Source: Prosopocoilus inquinatus (taxonomy: Eukaryota > Arthropoda > Insecta > Coleoptera > Lucanidae). Taken from it: a stretch of DNA of 64,000 bases. Below, in pieces: positions 36,656-50,078 of this stretch. The stretch's first letter is position 1. Each line of letters opens with the position of its first letter. The translations under genes were made by a program, and so were the position numbers. The notes below the pieces were generated by a model. The model was not told where the DNA came from. It worked only from the letters and a program-made list of their open reading frames with translations, and did no database searches. The stretch is from positions 186,001 to 250,000 of the forward strand of contig JAYKNF010000025.1 in assembly GCA_036172665.1 (NCBI GenBank), written 5' to 3'.

Positions 36656-39600
36656 CGTTGTTCCTGTAATGTATCTAATCGATCTTTACTCATCTATCAT
36701 GTTATTTGACGTTTGGACGGACTGCAGTAACTCTGATGTGAGATACAAAGTTATCGGACGCAGCAGAAGCTGGAAAGAGTTTTGAACGAAACAACACGTA
36801 TTAGCGTTGTTCCTGTGATGTATCTAAACGATCCTTACTTATCTAACATGTTATTTGACGTTTGGATGGGCTCCAGTAAGTCTGATGTGAGATACAAAGT
36901 TTTTGGACGCAGCAGGAGCTGGAAATAGTTTTAAACGAAACAACACATATTAGCGTTGTTCCTGTAACGTATCTAATCGATCCTTACTCATCTATCATGT
37001 TATTTGACGTTTGGACGGACTCCAGTAACTCTGATGTGAGATACAAAGTTATCGGACGCAGCAGAAGCTGGAAATAGTTTTAAACGAAACAACACGCATT
37101 AGCGTTGTTCCTGTGATGTATCTAATCGATCCTTACTCATCTATCATGTTATTTGACGTTTGGACGGACTCCAGTAACTCTGATGTGAGATACAAAGTTA
37201 TCGGACGCAGCAGAAGCTGGAAATAGTTTTAAACGAAACAACACGTATTAGCGTTGTTCCTGTGATGTATCTAATTGATCCTTACTCATCTATCATGTTA
37301 TTTGACGTTTGGATGGACTCCAGTAACTCTGATGTGAGATACAAAGTTTTTGGACGCAGCAGAAGCTGGAAATAGTTTTGAACGAAACAACACGTATTAG
37401 CGTTGTTCCTGTGATGTATCTAATCGATCCCTACTTAGCTACTATGTTATTTGACGTTTCGATGGACTCCAGTAACTCTAATGTGAGATACGAAATTTTC
37501 GGACGCAGCAGCAGCTGGAAATAGTTTTAAACGAAACAACACATATTAGCGTTGTTCCTGTGATGTAACTAATCGATCCTTACTCATCTATCATGTTATT
37601 TGACGTTTGGACGGACTCCAGTAACTCTGATGAGAGATACAAAGTTCTCGGACGCAGTAGAAGCTGGAAATAGTTTTGAACGAAACAACACGTATTAGCG
37701 TTGTTCCTGTGATGTATCTAAACGATTCTTACTTATCTAACATGTTATTTGACGTTTGGATGGACTCCAGTAAGTCTGATGTGAGATACAAAGTTTTTGG
37801 ACGCAGCAGGAGCTGGAAATAGTTTTAAACGAAACAACACGTATCAGCGTTGTTCCTGTGCTGTATCTAATCGATCCTTACTAATCTGTCATGTTATTTG
37901 GCGTTTCGATGGACTCCAGTAGCTCTGATGTGAGATACGACGTTTTCGGACGCAGCAGAAGCTCTAAATAGCTTTAAAAGAAACAACACGCATTAGCGTT
38001 GTTCCTGTGATGTATCTAATCGATCCTTACTCATCTATCATGTTATTTGGCGTTTCGATGGACTCCAGTAACTTTGATGTGAGATACGAAGTTCTCGGAC
38101 GCAGCTGAAGCTGGAAATAGTTTTAAATGAAACAACACGTATTAGCGTTGTTCCTGTGATGTATCTAATCGATCCTTACTCATCTATCATGTTATTTGGC
38201 GTTTCGATGGACTCCAGTAACTTTGATGTGAGATACGAAGTTCTCGGACGCAGCTGAAGCTGGAAATAGTTTTAAACGAAACAACACGTATTAGCGTTGT
38301 TCCTGTGATGTATCTAATCGATCCTTACTTATCTATCATGTTATTTGACGTTTCGATGGACTCCAGTAACTATGATGTGAGATACGAAATTTTCGGACGC
38401 AGCAGAAGCTGGAAATAGTTTTAAACGAAACAACACGCATTAGCGTTGTTCCTGTGATGTATCTAATCGATCCTTACTCATCTGTCATGTTATTTGGCGT
38501 TTCGATGGACTCCAGTAACTCTGATGTGAGATACGAAATTTTCGGACGCAGCAGAAGCTGGAAATAGTTTTGAACGAAACAACACGCATTAGCGTTGTTC
38601 CTGTGATGTATCTAAACGATCCTTACTTATCTATCATGTTATTTGATATTACGATGGACTCCAGTAACTCTGATGTGAGATAAGAAGTTTTCGAACGCAG
38701 CAGAAGCTGGAAATAGTTTTAGACGAAACAACACGTATTAGCGTTGTTCCTGTGATGTATCTAATCGATCCTTACTCATCTATCATGTTATTTGACGTTT
38801 GAATGGACTCCAGTAACTCTGGTGTGAGATACAAATTTCTCGGACGCAGCAGAAGCTGGAAATAGTTTTGAACGAAACAACACGTATTAGCGTTGTTCCT
38901 GTGATGTATCTAATCGATCCTTACTCATCTATCATGTTATTTGACGTTTGGACGGACTCCAGTAACTCTGATGTGAGATACAAAGTTATCGGACGCAGCA
39001 GAAGCTGGAAATAGTTTTAAACGATACAACACGTATTAGCGTTGTTCCTGTGATGTATCTAATTGATCCTTACTCATCTATCATGTTATTTGACGTTTGG
39101 ATGGACTCCAGTAACTCTGATGTGAGATACAAAGTTTTTGGACGCAGCAGAAGCTGGAAATAGTTTTGAACGAAACAACACGTATTAGCGTTGTTCCTGT
39201 TATGTATCTAATCGATCCCTACTTAGCTACTATGTTATTTGACGTTTCGATGGACTCCAGTAACTCTGATGTGAGATACGAAATTTTCGGACGCAGCAGA
39301 AGCTGGAAATAGTTTTAAATGAAACAACACGCATTAGCGTTGTTCCTGTGATGTAACTAATCGATCCTTACTCATCTATCATGTTATTTGACGTTTGGAC
39401 GGACTCCAGTAACTCTGATGAGAGATACAAAGTTCTCGGACGCAGTAGAAGCTGGAAATAGTTTTGAACGAAACAACGCGTATTAGCGTTGTTCCTGTGC
39501 TGTATCTAAACGATTCTTACTTATCTAACATGTTATTTGACGTTTGGATGGACTCCAGTAAATCTGATGTGAGATACAAAGTTCTTGGTCGCAGCAGGAG

Positions 39601-41274
39601 CTGGAAATAGCTTTAAACGAAACAACACGTATTAGCGTTGTTCCTGTGCTGTATCTAATCGATCCTTACTAATCTATCATGTTATTTGGCGTTTCGATGG
39701 ACTCCAGTAGCTTTGATGTGAGATACGACGTTTTCGGACGCAGCAGAAGCTGGAAATAGTTTTAAACGAAACAACACGTATTAGAGTTGTTCCTGTGATG
39801 TATCTAATCGATCCTTACTTATCTATCATGTTATTTGACGTTTCGATGGACTCCAGTAACTATGATGTGAGATACGAAATTTTCGGACGCAGCAGAAGCT
39901 GGAAATAGTTTTAAACGAAACAACACGCATTAGCGTTGTTCCTGTGATGTATCTAATCGATCCTTACTCATCTGTCATGTTATTTGGCGTTTCGATGGAC
40001 TCCAGTAACTCTGATGTGAGATACGAAATTTTCGGACGCAGCAGAAGCTGGAAATAGTTTTAAACGAAACAACACGCATTAGCGTTGTTCCTGTGATGTA
40101 TCTAATCGATCCTTACTCATCTATCATGTTATTTGGCGTTTCGATGGACTCCAGTAACTATGATGTGAGATACGAAATTTTCGGACGCAGCAGAAGCTGG
40201 AAATAGTTTTAAACGAAACAACACGCATTAGCGTTGTTCATGTGCTGTATCTAATCGATCCTTAATAATCTATCATGTTATTTGGCGTTTCGATGGACTC
40301 CAGTAGCTCTGATGTGAGATACGACGTTTTCGGACGCAGCAGAAGCTGGAAATAGTTTTAAACGAAACAACACGTATTACCGTTGTTCCTGTGATGTATC
40401 TAATCGATCCTTACTTATCTATCATGTTATTTGACGTTTCGATGGACTCCAGTAACTATGATGTGAGATACGAAATTTTCGGACGCAGCAGAAGCTGGAA
40501 ATAGTTTTAAACGAAACAACACGCATTAGCGTTGTTCCTGTGATGTATCTAATCGATCCTTACTCATCTGTCATGTTATTTGGCGTTTCGATGGACTCCA
40601 GTAACTCTGATGTGAGATACGAAATTTTCGGACGCAGCAGAAGCTGGAAATAGTTTTAAACGAAACAACACGCATTAGCGTTGTTCCTGTGATGTATCTA
40701 AACGATCCTTACTTATCTAACATGTTATTTGACGTTTGGATGGTCTCTAGTAAGTCTGATGTGAGATACGACGTTTTCGGACGCAGCAGAAGCTTTAAAT
40801 AGTTTTAAACGAAACAACACGTATTAGCGTTGTTCCTGTGATGTATCTAATCGATCCTTACTCATCTATCATGTTATTTGACGTTTGAATGGACTCCAGT
40901 AACTCTGGTGTGAGATACAAAGTTCTCGGACGCAGCAGAAGCTGGAAATAGTTTTGAACGAAACAACACGTATTAGCGTTGTTCCTGTGATGTATCTAAT
41001 CGATCCTTACTTATCTACTATGTTATTTGACGTTTCGATGGACTCCAGTAACTCTGATGTGAGATACGAAATTTTCGGACGCAGCAGAAGCTGGAAATAG
41101 TTTTAAATGAAACAACACGCATTAGCGTTGTTCCTGTGATGTATGTAATCGATGCTTACTCATCTATCATGTTATTTGTCGTTTCGATGGACTCTAGTAA
41201 CTCTGATGTGAGATACGACGTTTTCGGACGCAGCAGAAGCTGGAAATAGTTTTAAATGAAACAACACGCTTTAG

Positions 41275-41350
41275 CGTTGTTCCTGTGATGTATCTAATCG
41301 ATCCTTACTCATCTATCATGTTATTTGACGTTTCAAACAACACGTATTAG
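41275..41350 (+). repeat. 76-bp truncated monomer
   Basis: Junction at 41327-41341. It marks the return to class I HORs; the preceding AA has cgatgc at 41151. Confidence 0.96.
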
Positions 41351-41499
41351 CGTTGTTCCTGTGATGTATCTAAACGATCCTTACTTATCTAACATGTTAT
41401 TTGACGTTTGGATGGACTCCAGTAAGTCTGATGTGAGATACAAAGTTTTTGGACGCAGCAGGAGCTAGAAATAATTTTAAACTATACAACACGTATTAG

Positions 41500-41632
41500 C
41501 GTTGTTCCTGTGCTGTATCTAATCGATCCTTACTTATCTATCATGTTATTTGACGTAACTCTGATGAGAGATACAAAGTTCTCGGACGCAGTAGAAGCTG
41601 GAAATAGTTTTGAACGAAACAACACGTATTAG
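41500..41632 (+). repeat. 133-bp truncated monomer
   Basis: Deletion junction at about 41552. A spacer monomer ending aaactatac precedes it, as at 9562. Confidence 0.95.
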
Positions 41633-42377
41633 CGTTGTTCCTGTGATGTATCTAAACGATTCTTACTTATCTAACATGTTATTTGACGTTTGGATGGACT
41701 CCAGTAAGTCTGATGTGAGATACAAAGTTTTTGGACGCAGCAGGAGCTGGAAATAGTTTTAAACGAAACAACACGTATTAGCGTTGTTCCTGTGCTGTAT
41801 CTAATCGATCCTTACTCATCTATCATGTTATTTGGCGTTTCGATGGACTCCAGTAACTATGATGTGAGATACGAAATTTTCGGACGCAGCAGAAGCTGGA
41901 AATAGTTTTAAACGAAACAACACGCATTAGCGTTGTTCCTGTGATGTATCTAATCGATCCTTACTCATCTGTCATGTTATTTGACGTTTCGATGGACTCT
42001 AGTAACTCTGATGTGAGATACGAAGTTTTTGGACGCAGCAAGAGCTGGAAATACTTTTAAACGAAACAACACGTATTAGCGTTATTCCTGTGATGTATCT
42101 AATCGATCCTTACTCATCTATCATGTTATTTGACGTTTGGATGGACTCCAGTATCTCTGATATGAGATACGAAATTTTCGGACGCAGCAGAAGCTGGAAA
42201 TAGTTTTAAACGAAACAACACGCATTAGCGTTGTTCCTGTGATGTATCTAAACGATCCTTACTTATCTAACATGTTATTTGACGTTTGGATGGACTCCAG
42301 TAAGTCTGATGTAGGATACAAAGTCCTCGGAAGCAGCAGAAGCTGGAAATAGTTTTAAACGAAACAACACGCATTAG

Positions 42378-42525
42378 CGTTGTTCCTGTGATGTATCTAA
42401 TCGATCCTTACTCATCTATCATGTTATTTGGCGTTTCGATGGACTCCAGTAACTCTGATGTGAGATACGACGTTTCGGACGCAGCAGCAGCTGGAAATAG
42501 TTTTAAACGAAACAACACATATTAT
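42378..42525 (+). repeat. 148-bp L monomer
   Basis: Copy of 10440-10587 at a shift of 31,938 bp, including cacatattat. Confidence 0.95.
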
Positions 42526-44760
42526 CGTTGTTCCTGTAATGTATCTAATCGATCCTTACTCATCTATCATGTTATTTGACGTTTGGACGGACTCCAGTAA
42601 CTCTGATGTGAGATACAAAGTTATCGGACGCAGCAGAAGCTGGAAATAGTTTTAAACGAAACAACACGTATTAGCGTTGTTCCTGTGATGTTTCTAATCG
42701 ATCCTTACTTATCTATCATGTTATTTGACGTTTCGATGGACTCCAGTAACTATGATGTGAGATACGAAATTTTCGGACGCAGCAGAAGCTGGAAATAGCT
42801 TTAAACGAAACAACACGCATTAGCGTTGTTCCTGTGATGTATCTAATCGATACTTACTCATCTGTCATGTTATTTGGCGTTTCGATGGACTCCAGTAACT
42901 CTGATGTGAGATACGAAATTTTCGGACGCAGCAGAAGCTGGAAATAGTTTTAAACGAAACAACACGTATTAGCGTTGTTCCTGTGATGTATCTAATCGAT
43001 CCTTACTCATCTATCATGTTATTTGACGTTTTAATGGACTCCAGTAACTCTGGTGTGAGATACAAAGTTCTCGGACGCAGCAGAAGCTGGAAATAGTTTT
43101 AAACGAAACAACACGCATTAGCGTTGTTCCTGTGATGTATCTAATCGATCCTTACTCATCTGTCATGTTATTTGGCGTTTCGATGGACTCCAGTAACTCT
43201 GATGTGAGATACAAAGTTATCGGACGCAGCAGAAGCTGGGAAGAGTTTTGAACGAAACAACACGTATTAGCGTTGTTTCTGTGATGTATCTAATCGAGCC
43301 TTACTTATCTACTATGTTATTTGACGTTTCGATGGACTCCAGTAACTCTGATGTGAGATACGAAATTTTCGGACGCAGCAGAAGCTGGAAATAGTTTTAA
43401 ATGAAACAACACGCATTAGCGTTGTTCCTGTGATGTAACTAATCGATCCTTACTCATCTATCATGTTATTTGACGTTTGGACGGACTCCAGTAACTCTGA
43501 TGAGAGATACAAAGTTCTCGGACGCAGTAGAAGCTGGAAATAGTTTTGAACGAAACAACGCGTATTAGCGTTGTTCCTGTGATGTATCTAAACGATTCTT
43601 ACTTATCTAACATGTTATTTGACGTTTGGATGGACTCCAGTAAGTCTGATGTGAGATACAAAGTTCTTGGACGCAGCAGGAGCTGGAAATAGTTTTAAAC
43701 GAAACAACACGTATTAGCGTTGTTCCTGTGCTGTATCTAATCGATCCTTAATAATCTATCATGTTATTTGGCGTTTCGATGGACTCCAGTAGCTCTGATG
43801 TGAGATACGACGTTTTCGGACGCAGCAGAAGCTGGAAATAGTTTTAAACGAAACAACACGTATTAGCGTTGTTCCTGTGATGTATCTAATCGATCCTTAC
43901 TTATCTATCATGTTATTTGACGTTTCGATGGACTCCAGTAACTATGATGTGAGATACGAAATTTTCGGACGCAGCAGAAGCTGGAAATAGTTTTAAACGA
44001 AACAACACGCATTAGCGTTGTTCCTGTGATGTATCTAATCGATCCTTACTCATCTGTCATGTTATTTGGCGTTTCGATGGACTCCAGTAACTCTGATGTG
44101 AGATACGAAATTTTCGGACGCAGCAGAAGCTGGAAATAGTTTTAAACGAAACAACACGCATTAGCGTTGTTCCTGTGATGTATCTAAACGATCCTTACTT
44201 ATCTAACATGTTATTTGACGTTTGGATGGTCTCTAGTAAGTCTGATGTGAGATACGACGTTTTCGGACGCAGCAGAAGCTTTAAATAGTTTTAAACGAAA
44301 CAACACGTATTAGCGTTGTTCCTGTGATGTATCTAATCGATCCTTACTCATCTATCATGTTATTTGACGTTTGAATGGACTCCAGTAACTCTGGTGTGAG
44401 ATACAAAGTTCTCGGACGCAGCAGAAGCTGGAAATAGTTTTGAACGAAACAACACGTATTAGCGTTGTTCCTGTGATGTATCTAATCGATCCTTACTTAT
44501 CTACTATGTTATTTGACGTTTCGATGGACTCCAGTAACTCTGATGTGAGATACGAAATTTTCGGACGCAGCAGAAGCTGGAAATAGTTTTAAATGAAACA
44601 ACACGCATTAGCGTTGTTCCTGTGATGTATGTAATCGATCCTTACTCATCTATCATGTTATTTGTCGTTTCGATGGACTCTAGTAACTCTGATGTGAGAT
44701 ACGAAATTTTCGGACGCAGCAGAAGCTGGAAATAGTTTTAAACGAAACAACACGTATTAG

Positions 44761-44893
44761 CGTTGTTCCTGTGCTGTATCTAATCGATGCTTACTTATCT
44801 ATCATGTTATTTGACGTAACTCTGATGAGAGATACAAAGTTCTCGGACGCAGTAGAAGCTGGAAATAGTTTTGAACGAAACAACACGTATTAG
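44761..44893 (+). repeat. 133-bp truncated monomer, extra copy inside block 9
   Basis: Deletion junction at about 44813. It carries cgatgc and is not next to a 76-bp monomer: a chimeric AA monomer precedes it and a Z with aataatc follows. It is the only 133-bp monomer out of its usual HOR position. Confidence 0.95.
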
Positions 44894-45191
44894 CGTTGTT
44901 CCTGTGCTGTATCTAATCGATCCTTAATAATCTATCATGTTATTTGGCGTTTCGATGGACTCCAGTAGCTCTGATGTGAGATACGACGTTTTCGGACGCA
45001 GCAGAAGCTGGAAATAGTTTTAAACGAAACAACACGTATTAGCGTTGTTCCTGTGATGTATCTAATCGATCCTTACTTATCTACTATGTTATTTGACGTT
45101 TCGATGGACTCCAGTAACTCTGATGTGAGATACGAAATTTTCGGACGCAGCAGAAGCTGGAAATAGTTTTAAATGAAACAACACGCTTTAG

Positions 45192-45267
45192 CGTTGTTCC
45201 TGTGATGTATCTAATCGATCCTTACTCATCTATCATGTTATTTGACGTTTCAAACAACACGTATTAG
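45192..45267 (+). repeat. 76-bp truncated monomer
   Basis: Junction at 45244-45258. A Y monomer precedes it instead of the usual AA. Confidence 0.96.
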
Positions 45268-45416
45268 CGTTGTTCCTGTGATGTATCTAAACGATTCTTA
45301 CTTATCTAACATGTTATTTGACGTTTGGATGGACTCCAGTAAGTCTGATGTGAGATACAAAGTTTTTGGACGCAGCAGGAGCTAGAAATAATTTTAAACG
45401 ATACAACACGTATTAG

Positions 45417-45549
45417 CGTTGTTCCTGTGCTGTATCTAATCGATGCTTACTTATCTATCATGTTATTTGACGTAACTCTGATGAGAGATACAAAGTTCTC
45501 GGACGCAGTAGAAGCTGGAAATAGTTTTGAACGAAACAACACGTATTAG
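45417..45549 (+). repeat. 133-bp truncated monomer
   Basis: Deletion junction at about 45469. cgatgc variant after a normal class I spacer monomer. Confidence 0.95.
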
Positions 45550-46145
45550 CGTTGTTCCTGTGATGTATCTAAACGATTCTTACTTATCTAACATGTTATT
45601 TGACGTTTGGATGGACTCCAGTAAGTCTGATGTGAGATACAAAGTTTTTGGACGCAGCAGGAGCTGGAAATAGTTTTAAACGAAACAACACGTATTAGCG
45701 TTGTTCCTGTGATGTATCTAATCGATCCTTACTCATCTGTCATGTTATTTGACGTTTCGATGGACTCTAGTAACTCTGATGTGAGATACGAAGTTTTTGG
45801 ACGCAGCAAGAGCTGGAAATACTTTTAAACGAAACAACACGTATTAGCGTTATTCCTGTGATGTATCTAATCGATCCTTACTCATCTATCATGTTATTTG
45901 ACGTTTGGATGGACTCCAGTATCTCTGATGTGAGATACGAAATTTTCGGACGCAGCAGAAGCTGGAAATAGTTTTAAACGAAACAACACGCATTAGCGTT
46001 GTTCCTGTGATGTATCTAAACGATCCTTACTTATATAACATGTTACTTGACGTTTGGATGGACTCCAGTAAGTCTGATGTGAGATACAAAGTCCTCGGAA
46101 GCAGCAGAAGCTGGAAATAGTTTTAAACGAAACAACACGCATTAG

Positions 46146-46293
46146 CGTTGTTCCTGTGATGTATCTAATCGATCCTTACTCATCTATCATGTTATTTGGC
46201 GTTTCGATGGACTCCAGTAACTCTGATGTGAGATACGACGTTTCGGACGCAGCAGCAGCTGGAAATAGTTTTAAACGAAACAACACATATTAG
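46146..46293 (+). repeat. 148-bp L monomer
   Basis: It lies 878 bp into block 10. Confidence 0.95.
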
Positions 46294-49200
46294 CGTTGTT
46301 CCTGTAATGTATCTAATCGATCCTTACTCATCTATCATGTTATTTGACGTTTGGACGGACTCCAGTATCTCTGATGTGAGATACAAAGTTATCGGACGCA
46401 GCAGAAGCTGGAAAGAGTTTTGAACGAAACAACACGTATTAGCGTTGTTCCTGTGATGTATCTAAACGATCCTTACTTATCTAACATGTTATTTGACGTT
46501 TGGATGGGCTCCAGTAAGTCTGATGTGAGATACAAAGTTTTTGGACGCAGCAGGAGCTGGAAATAGTTTTAAACGAAACAACACATATTAGCGTTGTTCC
46601 TGTAACGTATCTAATCGATCCTTACTCATCTATCATGTTATTTGACGTTTGGACGGACTCCAGTAACTCTGATGTGAGATACAAAGTTATCGGACGCAGC
46701 AGAAGCTGGAAATAGTTTTAAACGAAACAACACGCATTAGCGTTGTTCCTGTGATGTATCTAATCGATCCTTACTCATCTATCATGTTATTTGACGTTTG
46801 GACGGACTCCAGTAACTCTGATGTGAGATACAAAGTTATCGGACGCAGCAGAAGCTGGAAATAGTTTTAAACGAAACAACACGTATTAGCGTTGTTCCTG
46901 TGATGTATCTAATTGATCCTTACTCATCTATCATGTTATTTGACGTTTGGATGGACTCCAGTAACTCTGATGTGAGATACAAAGTTTTTGGACGCAGCAG
47001 AAGCTGGAAATAGTTTTGAACGAAACAACACGTATTAGCGTTGTTCCTGTGATGTATCTAATCGATCCCTACTTAGCTACTATGTTATTTGACGTTTCGA
47101 TGGACTCCAGTAACTCTAATGTGAGATACGAAATTTTCGGACGCAGCAGCAGCTGGAAATAGTTTTAAACGAAACAACACATATTAGCGTTGTTCCTGTG
47201 ATGTAACTAATCGATCCTTACTCATCTATCGTGTTATTTGACGTTTGGACGGACTCCAGTAACTCTGATGAGAGATACAAAGTTCTCGGACGCAGTAGAA
47301 GCTGGAAATAGTTTTGAACGAAACAACACGTATTAGCGTTGTTCCTGTGATGTATCTAAACGATTCTTACTTATCTAACATGTTATTTGACGTTTGGATG
47401 GACTCCAGTAAGTCTGATGTGAGATACAAAGTTTTTGGACGCAGCAGGAGCTGGAAATAGTTTTAAACGAAACAACACGTATTAGCGTTGTTCCTGTGCT
47501 GTATCTAATCGATCCTTACTAATCTATCATGTTATTTGGCGTTTCGATGGACTCCAGTAGCTCTGATGTGAGATACGACGTTTTCGGACGCAGCAGAAGC
47601 TCTAAATAGTTTTAAAAGAAACAACACGCATTAGCGTTGTTCCTGTGATGTATCTAATCGATCCTTACTCATCTATCATGTTATTTGGCGTTTCGATGGA
47701 CTCCAGTAACTTTGATGTGAGATACGAAGTTCTCGGACGCAGCTGAAGCTGGAAATAGTTTTAAATGAAACAACACGTATTAGCGTTGTTCCTGTGATGT
47801 ATCTAATCGATCCTTACTCATCTATCATGTTATTTGGCGTTTCGATGGACTCCAGTAACTTTGATGTGAGATACGAAGTTCTCGGACGCAGCTGAAGCTG
47901 GAAATAGTTTTAAACGAAACAACACGTATTAGCGTTGTTCCTGTGATGTATCTAATCGATCCTTACTTATCTATCATGTTATTTGACGTTTCGATGGACT
48001 CCAGTAACTATGATGTGAGATACGAAATTTTCGGACGCAGCAGAAGCTGGAAATAGTTTTAAACGAAACAACACGCATTAGCGTTGTTCCTGTGATGTAT
48101 CTAATCGATCCTTACTCATCTGTCATATTATTTGGCGTTTCGATGGACTCCAGTAACTCTGATGTGAGATACGAAATTTTCGGACGCAGCAGAAGCTGGA
48201 AATAGTTTTAAACGAAACAACACGCATTAGCGTTGTTCCTGTGATGTATCTAAACGATCCTTACTTATCTATCATGTTATTTGATATTACGATGGACTCC
48301 AGTAACTCTGATGTGAGATAAGAAGTTTTCGAACGCAGCAGAAGCTGGAAATAGTTTTAAACGAAACAACACGTATTAGCGTTGTTCCTGTGATGTATCT
48401 AATCGATCCTTACTCATCTATCATGTTATTTGACGTTTGAATGGACTCCAGTAACTCTGGTGTGAGATACAAAGTTCTCGGACGCAGCAGAAGCTGGAAA
48501 TAGTTTTGAACGAAACAACAGGTATTAGCGTTGTTCCTGTGATGTATCTAATCGATCCTTACTTATCTACTATGTTATTTGACGTTTCGATGGACTCCAG
48601 TAACTCTGATGTGAGATACGAAATTTTCGGACGCAGCAGAAGCTGGAAATAGTTTTAAATGAAACAACACGCATTAGCGTTGTTCCTGTGATGTAACTAA
48701 TCGATCCTTACTCATCTATCATGTTATTTGACGTTTGGACGGACTCCAGTAATTCTGATGAGAGATACAAAGTTCTCGGACGCAGTAGAAGCTGGAAATA
48801 GTTTTGAACGAAACAACGCGTATTAGCGTTGTTCCTGTGATGTATCTAAACGATTCTTACTTATCTAACATGTTATTTGACGTTTGGATGGACTCCAGTA
48901 AGTCTGATGTGAGATACAAAGTTCTTGGACGCAGCAGGAGCTGGAAATAGTTTTAAACGAAACAACACGTATTAGCGTTGTTCCTGTGCTGTATCTAATC
49001 GATCCTTACTAATCTATCATGTTATTTGGCGTTTCGATGGACTCCAGTAGCTTTGATGTGAGATACGACGTTTTCGGACGCAGCAGAAGCTGGAAATAGT
49101 TTTAAACGAAACAACACGTATTAGAGTTGTTCCTGTGATGTATCTAATCGATCCTTGCTTATCTATCATGTTATTTGACGTTTCGATGGACTCCAGTAAC

Positions 49201-49869
49201 TATGATGTGAGATACGAAATTTTCGGACGCAGCAGAAGCTGGAAATAGTTTTAAACGAAACAACACGCATTAGCGTTGTTCCTGTGATGTATCTAATCGA
49301 TCCTTACTCATCTGTCATGTTATTTGGCGTTTCGATGGACTCCAGTAACTCTGATGTGAGATACGAAATTTTCGGACGCAGCAGAAGCTGGAAATAGTTT
49401 TAAACGAAACAACACGCATTAGCGTTGTTCCTGTGATGTATCTAAACGATCCTTACTTATCTAACATGTTATTTGACGTTTGGATGGTCTCCAGTAAGTC
49501 TGATGTGAGATACGACGTTTTCGGACGCAGCAGAAGCTTTAAATAGTTTTAAACGAAACAACACGTATTAGCGTTGTTCCTGTGATGTATCTAATCGATC
49601 CTTACTCATCTATCATGTTATTTGACGTTTTAATGGACTCCAGTAACTCTGGTGTGAGATACAAAGTTCTCGGACGCAGCAGAAGCTGAAAATAGTTTTG
49701 AACGAAACAACACGTATTAGCGTTGTTCCTGTGATGTATGTAATCGGTCCTTACTCATCTATCATGTTATTTGTCGTTTCGATGGACTCTAGTAACTCTG
49801 ATGTGAGATACGACGTTTTCGGACGCAGCAGAAGCTGGAAATAGTTTTAAATGAAACAACACGCTTTAG

Positions 49870-49945
49870 CGTTGTTCCTGTGATGTATCTAATCGATCCT
49901 TACTCATCTATCATGTTATTTGACGTTTCAAACAACACGTATTAG
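49870..49945 (+). repeat. 76-bp truncated monomer
   Basis: Junction at 49922-49936. It marks the second switch from class I to class II. Confidence 0.96.
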
Positions 49946-50078
49946 CGTTGTTCCTGTGCTGTATCTAATCGATCCTTACTTATCTATCATGTTATTTGAC
50001 GTAACTCTGATGAGAGATACAAAGTTCTCGGACGCAGTAGAAGCTGGAAATAGTTTTGAACGAAACAACACGTATTAG
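49946..50078 (+). repeat. 133-bp truncated monomer, directly after a 76-bp monomer
   Basis: Deletion junction at about 49998. Class II arrangement resumes here after the class I stretch 41351-49945. Confidence 0.95.

Larger units (their letters stand above)
34885..41350 (+). repeat. HOR block 8, class II, 44 monomers
   Basis: Its 6,466 bp equal 41x149 + 148 + 133 + 76. The first 18 monomers match block 5 at a shift of 15,520 bp. Unlike block 5 it keeps separate S, B and Z monomers after R (37,550-38,000). It has a single W-X pass rather than two. Near 40,083-41,350 it acquires a C-like monomer and a Z with gttcatgtgctg and aataatc, then a class I style tail. Confidence 0.93.
41351..44702 (+). 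repeat. Segment repeated at 31,938-bp distance, right copy
   Basis: Counterpart of 9413-12764. It ends inside the AA monomer at 44612-44760, whose right part switches to gaaatttt and aaacg. Confidence 0.85.
41351..45267 (+). repeat. HOR block 9, class I, 27 monomers, with two 133-bp monomers
   Basis: Its 3,917 bp equal 23x149 + 2x133 + 148 + 76. It copies block 3 at a shift of 31,938 bp as far as about 44,700. It then carries an extra 431 bp (133 + 2x149) before the 76-bp monomer. It is the only block with a second 133-bp monomer. Confidence 0.93.
45268..49945 (+). repeat. HOR block 10, class I, 32 monomers
   Basis: Its 4,678 bp equal 29x149 + 148 + 133 + 76. It begins like blocks 1 and 4 (L lies 878 bp from the block start in all three). 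It passes through T, T, U and a V carrying ctgtcatatt, shared with block 2 near 8488, into W, X, Y, S, B', Z, U, V, E', X, AA, 76-bp. It is exactly 1,788 bp (12 monomers) shorter than block 4. Confidence 0.93.
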
